Below, piece by piece: positions 60,600 to 64,000 of a stretch of 64,000 nt of DNA. The notes under the pieces were generated by a model that was given only the letters and a program-made list of their open reading frames with translations, was not told the origin of the DNA and did not search any database. Positions within the stretch are counted from its first letter, which is position 1; each line of letters begins with the position of its first letter. Made by a program: the position numbers and the translations under genes. The DNA comes from Amblyornis subalaris (Eukaryota; Chordata; Aves; Passeriformes; Ptilonorhynchidae): positions 8,326,307 through 8,390,306 of the forward strand of contig JACAXG010000014.1 in assembly GCA_018881555.1 (NCBI GenBank). The letters run 5' to 3'.

Positions 60600-61191
60600 A
60601 GGTTATCCACCTGCCATCAAGATAACAGGATAAATGGCTGCAGCTGGGAACCAGTTTAGGCAAAGCAAAGCAAAAAAAAGAAGAGTGTTTGTAGCTTTCT
60701 GACTTCTTAACACCTAAACTACTACTGGGAACAAATTTTACAAGGCTTAAATAAAACACCCAAGAAGGTCACAATGGCAATGAAGTTTTGGACAACAACC
60801 TTATAAATTTTATAGATCTGTTTACTGTTCAGGCTGCAATAGTTCTGAGAACTATAGTACTCAGAACATGTTTGAAAAAAGTCTTTGGACAGATGCATGT
60901 GGTTGAATGTCACGTAACTCTTCAATAACACTTGATAAACCTTGTCCTTCATGGTACTATTGGAAATGTCCGTCTCTGCTGCCATGTGGAGACTGCCTTT
61001 GAACCACAGATTAGTCAGTCTTCATAGTGCTTTGTTGTCATTACAGATATGTCATGCCCAAGAACAAAGGATTAAATACTGTTGCCTGTGTCTGGCCAAG
61101 CCAGGATTAGTAAATAGCACCAAATAGCTTTGCTTTGGATCTGTGAACACCTTGGGATTGCCTCAGCTCCCGTGTTCCAGCTGTGTCTGGC
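60600..61191. other. Intergenic DNA between KNG1 promoter and LTR
   Basis: No gene is recognised. An 87-codon minus-strand frame at 60985-60722 has no family I know. Confidence 0.4.
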
Positions 61192-62224
61192 TGTACTGGG
61201 TTTGTGTGGCAAGGTTTTGATAGCAAGGGACTACAGGGGTGGCTTCTGTGAGAAGCTGCTGGAAGCTTCTCCCACATCTGACATAGGGAATGCCAGTCAG
61301 CTCCAAGATGGATCCAGTTCTGGCCAAGACAGCCCATCAGTGTTGGTGGTATTTCCTCTGGAATAACATAGTGGTGAAGGGCAAAAAGAAAGAAGTGGGG
61401 AAGAACAACAGCAGAGAGAAGAGTGAAAATATGTAAGAAAAACAACTATGCAGATGCCATGGTCCGTGAAGAAGGCGTGGGTGGAGGTGCTGCGGGTGCT
61501 GGAGCAAAGATTTTCCTGCAGCCTATGGAGCACACCGTGGTGAGGCAGCTGTCCACCTACAGCCCAGGGACATTAGTGGTGGAGTAGGAATCCACCTGCA
61601 GCTCATGGGGGACCCCACACCAGAGCAGGTGGATGCCCAGTGGAGGCTATGACCCCATGGGAAGCCTGTGCCAGAGCAGGTTTGCAGGCAGGACTTGTGA
61701 CCCTGCAGGGCACCCACACTAGAGCAGTTTGTTCCTAAAGGACTGTACATCATGGAAGGACCTACACTGGAGCAGTTCATGAAGGACTGTCTCCAGGTGG
61801 AGGGATCCCAGCTGGAGTAAGGGAAGAGTGTAAGGAGTCCTCCTCCTGAGGAAAAAGGAGGGGCAGAAGCAACACGTGATGAGCTGACTGCAACTCCCAT
61901 CCCCCTGCACCACCTGGGTGTGAGGAAGGTAGAGAAAATCAGGAATAAATTTAAGCCTGAGAAGAAGGGAGAGGTGAGGGAAAGGTGTTTTAAAGACTTG
62001 ACTTTATTACTCAGAATCTTACGCTGATTTGGTAATAAATTAAACCAATTTCCCCAAGCCCAGTCTGTTTTGCCTGTGACGGTATTCGGTGAGTGATCCC
62101 TCTCTGTCCTTGCCTTGATCCATGAGCCTTCTGTTATATTTTCTCTCCCTTGTCTGGCTGACGAGGACAGTGACAGAGCAGCTTTAGTGGGCACCTGACA
62201 CCCAGCCAGGGTCAACTCACCACA
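61192..62224 (+). mobile_element. LTR-like avian retroviral insertion (solo LTR)
   Basis: The element starts TGTACTGGGTTTGTGTGG and ends CAACTCACCACA, giving TG...CA ends over 1033 bases. The flanks CTGGC (61187-61191) and CTTGC (62225-62229) match at 4 of 5 bases, like an aged target-site duplication. I recognise the start (ctgggtttgtgtggcaagg) and end as those of a frequent avian LTR. An AATAAA lies near 62034. There is no retroviral gene inside; the 230-codon antisense frame within it is not a real gene. Confidence 0.65.
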
Positions 62225-62986
62225 CTTGCTACAAATTTTGATTAAAGAAAATGCACTTTAGAAACTGTGGATAAACTACACCAGAAATAAGGTTGTTCAT
62301 ACATGATAACGGACTTTTAAAAATTAGTCAACCTTCATTCAGTTACACTGAGTCCTCTTCAATATAACCTTTGCACTGTATTTCACTTTATGCCATTAAA
62401 AAGCTATTTTGAGGACCAAATTACTAATTTTGAGATTATTCCCGTGTTCTTGCTTATGAGATGGATGTTCTGAACCAGCTCGCTGGTTGCAGGGCTGTCT
62501 GAAAGAACTCGACCTTGATGGGGGCTGGAGCATAAAGAGGCACCACTATTCTTTCTTCCTGCTCCTCCCAACTCAGTTTCCAGTAAGGAAGGTTCAGCAA
62601 TAAAGAAAACATTTACATGAAAGAGTTATTACATGCATCTGCTTTTCTCTTCCCCTGAGAGCAATTATGAACTATTTGAAAAGGGCTGTCCTTGACTGCA
62701 ATATTTCTGCATATCACCACCACCAGCTGTAGCAATGGAAGCACCTGTGCAGGCCACCCTGCAGTGTGAGACTGCAAGCCATTAACTGTTCTCAGACCTT
62801 TTCGAGATTACAGTGGTGACCCAAACACCATTAGTCAATTTATGCTGGAGTTTGTGTCGTGGATGTTTAATACCTAAATAGTTAATTATAATTTATTAGT
62901 TTAATATCTAATAGCTAATTATCTATAGTAAAAATAAAAAAGACAAAACTTAGGCAACTGTGTCAAGAAAAAAATGCTTGCATGTT
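62225..62986. other. Intergenic DNA between LTR and HRG 3' end
   Basis: The stretch is AT-rich; no gene or nameable repeat is seen. Confidence 0.4.
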
Positions 62987-62992
62987 TTTATT
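62987..62992 (-). terminator. HRG: Candidate HRG polyadenylation signal
   Basis: AATAAA on the minus strand lies about 435 bases past the HRG stop codon. Confidence 0.5.
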
Positions 62993-63427
62993 TTCTTTAA
63001 ATCTGAATAAAGCATGAATGTAGTGTCATGGATTACTTTTAATGGAAGGTGGTCAAATTTTGTCTAGATCAGATTCCTCTGAGAAGTACATTGTAATAAT
63101 GAATGATTAGAAAATGAAAGATTTCAGATGGTAGTTTTCACTGTTGGAGAATTTTCCTTTTTGTTAGAACTGAAGGAACATTGTTTTCCGGTGAGATTTT
63201 TACCCATTCTCATTATCTGAGGGACTCAGAATTTTGAGCTTTTCAGTTATGGTGGAGTCTGAGACAGCCAGGATGAAGAAGTAGGTTGAAACACTTAATG
63301 ATTATTTTCAGTGGTTCTCCTCTCTAGAAACTGAATGCTCTTCCCCCTTGTCCATGTGCTGTTTTCATTAACTGTAGGACTGTCATTGGTCCTGCAACTC
63401 TCAAGCCAGGAACATCTTTCTCTGAGG

Positions 63428-64000
63428 TTATATAGGAGAATTTTCTGCTACGAAACTATGTGGAAATAAAGGTAAAATTTTTGGAAGATCAAGTTTGGGT
63501 TTTCCAGGGCATGATTTTGATTGTGTAGGGTGATCTGGAAAGCCTGGAACTTCTGGCATCTCCTTTGGTCTTGAGCCAGTGAAGGGAATACCTTCACCAG
63601 TGCTGGAGGAGTGAGAGTTGTATTGGGATAGCTCAGGAAAGTTTGCAGTGGGAGGTGTGAGAGAATCCTGCTGATTTAGAACTGGGATGCGATAGACAGC
63701 TCCTGTTATATGGCATGGAAAATACTTTCCTGATATGCTTGTCTTGTTGTGGTGATGTCTGTGATAGTGATGACAGTGGTGAGGAGGGTGTCCTGGAGGA
63801 GGAGGACGGTGTGGTCCATGATGAGGAGGAGGATGGGGGTGATCTGGTCCATGAGGAGGAGGAGGATGGGGGTGATCTGGTCCATGAGGAGGACAGTGTG
63901 GTCCATGATGGTGAGGAGGGTGGTGATGATCGGGTCCATGAGGAGGGGGAGGAGGACAGTGTGGTCCATGATGGTGAGGAGGGTGGTGATGATCGGGTCC
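63428..64000 (-). CDS. HRG: Histidine-rich glycoprotein, last exon (partial, 5' part beyond window)
   Basis: HRG is a liver-secreted plasma protein that binds heparin, plasminogen, heme and divalent metals. This piece gives 190 residues ending in TAA at 63430-63428. The first 75 or so are Gly-Pro-His/Asp-His-Pro repeats, the histidine-rich region. Then come ITGAVYRIPVL, TANFPELSQYN and SCPGKPKLDLP, which match the order of the human C-terminus (IGYVYRLPPL, EANFPSF, SCPGKFKSGFP). There is no methionine start or splice site in view; the frame is open to the window edge, so this is the terminal exon of a gene continuing past 64000. It shares strand and ancestry with the adjacent KNG1. A minus-strand frame starting at 63969 overlaps it out of frame and is not real. 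Confidence 0.95.
   Translation of the reverse strand, partial: GPDHHHPPHHHGPHCPPPPPHGPDHHHPPHHHGPHCPPHGPDHPHPPPPHGPDHPHPPPHHGPHRPPPPGHPPHHCHHYHRHHHNKTSISGKYFPCHITGAVYRIPVLNQQDSLTPPTANFPELSQYNSHSSSTGEGIPFTGSRPKEMPEVPGFPDHPTQSKSCPGKPKLDLPKILPLFPHSFVAENSPI
63838..64000 (-). repeat. HRG: In-frame tandem repeats in the HRG histidine-rich region
   Basis: A 33-base unit (11 residues) is repeated at about 63838-63903, and a 63-base unit (21 residues) at 63891-64000, the second copy cut by the window edge. The units encode HGPDH and PHHHGPHCPP blocks. Confidence 0.85.

Noticed and set aside
60722..60985. 87-codon minus-strand open frame upstream of KNG1
   Set aside because: It is not a cystatin-type exon and shows no family I know. 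It lies upstream of the KNG1 promoter candidate; probably chance.
61523..62215. 230-codon minus-strand open frame
   Set aside because: It lies wholly inside the LTR-like element, antisense, with low-complexity composition. I treat it as a by-product of the repeat.
63706..63969. 87-codon minus-strand frame rich in Met-Asp and Leu-Leu repeats
   Set aside because: It is an out-of-frame reading of the HRG histidine-rich repeats.

Overview
The window is vertebrate nuclear DNA from a bird, probably a neoavian and perhaps a passerine. The evidence is long AT-rich introns with GT-AG splice sites, CpG-island promoters, relic MIR-like and amniote palindromic repeats, two LTRs of types I recognise from passerine genomes, and the gene set itself. 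The gene order is RFC4 (+), EIF4A2 (-), KNG1 (-), HRG (-). This matches the human 3q27 block HRG-KNG1-EIF4A2-RFC4, which lies on chicken chromosome 9. I found no prokaryote-type operon or plainly new multi-gene system.

Layout. 1-7.6 kb is intergenic DNA upstream of RFC4, with one solo LTR at 5478-6073. From 7.6 to 20.1 kb lies RFC4, a ten-coding-exon gene for the clamp-loader subunit, starting in a CpG island with a canonical E2F site. From 21.0 to 27.8 kb lies EIF4A2 on the opposite strand, convergent with RFC4. It has eleven coding exons and an intact 407-residue DEAD-box helicase. Its introns carry four snoRNAs (SNORD2, SNORA81, SNORA63, SNORA4), and its promoter combines a TATA box with a TOP-like start. 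A CpG-rich flank reaches about 28.5 kb. From 28.5 to 43.7 kb I see no gene, only old repeats. From 43.9 to 60.6 kb lies KNG1, ten coding exons for a 602-residue high-molecular-weight kininogen with three cystatin domains and a kinin. A roughly 1-kb LTR-like insertion (61192-62224) separates KNG1 from HRG, whose last exon (histidine-rich region plus C-terminus) runs off the right edge at 64000.

How the genes relate. RFC4 and EIF4A2 are housekeeping genes (replication and translation initiation) with CpG-island promoters. KNG1 and HRG are neighbouring liver-secreted plasma proteins of the cystatin superfamily, and both end in a similar Cys-Pro-Gly-Lys segment.

Most interesting points. The encoded kinin reads RPPGFTPFR, [Thr6]-bradykinin, rather than the chicken ornithokinin RPPGFTPLR. 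The kininogen histidine-rich domain has two unexpected cysteines, and its prekallikrein-binding segment looks shortened. RFC4 has a plausible alternative terminal exon. Dozens of isolated single N calls, including one in the EIF4A2 DEAD-box exon and one in a KNG1 splice donor, look like unresolved heterozygous sites. All gene models were spliced by eye from exon homology and consensus sites; no search was run.
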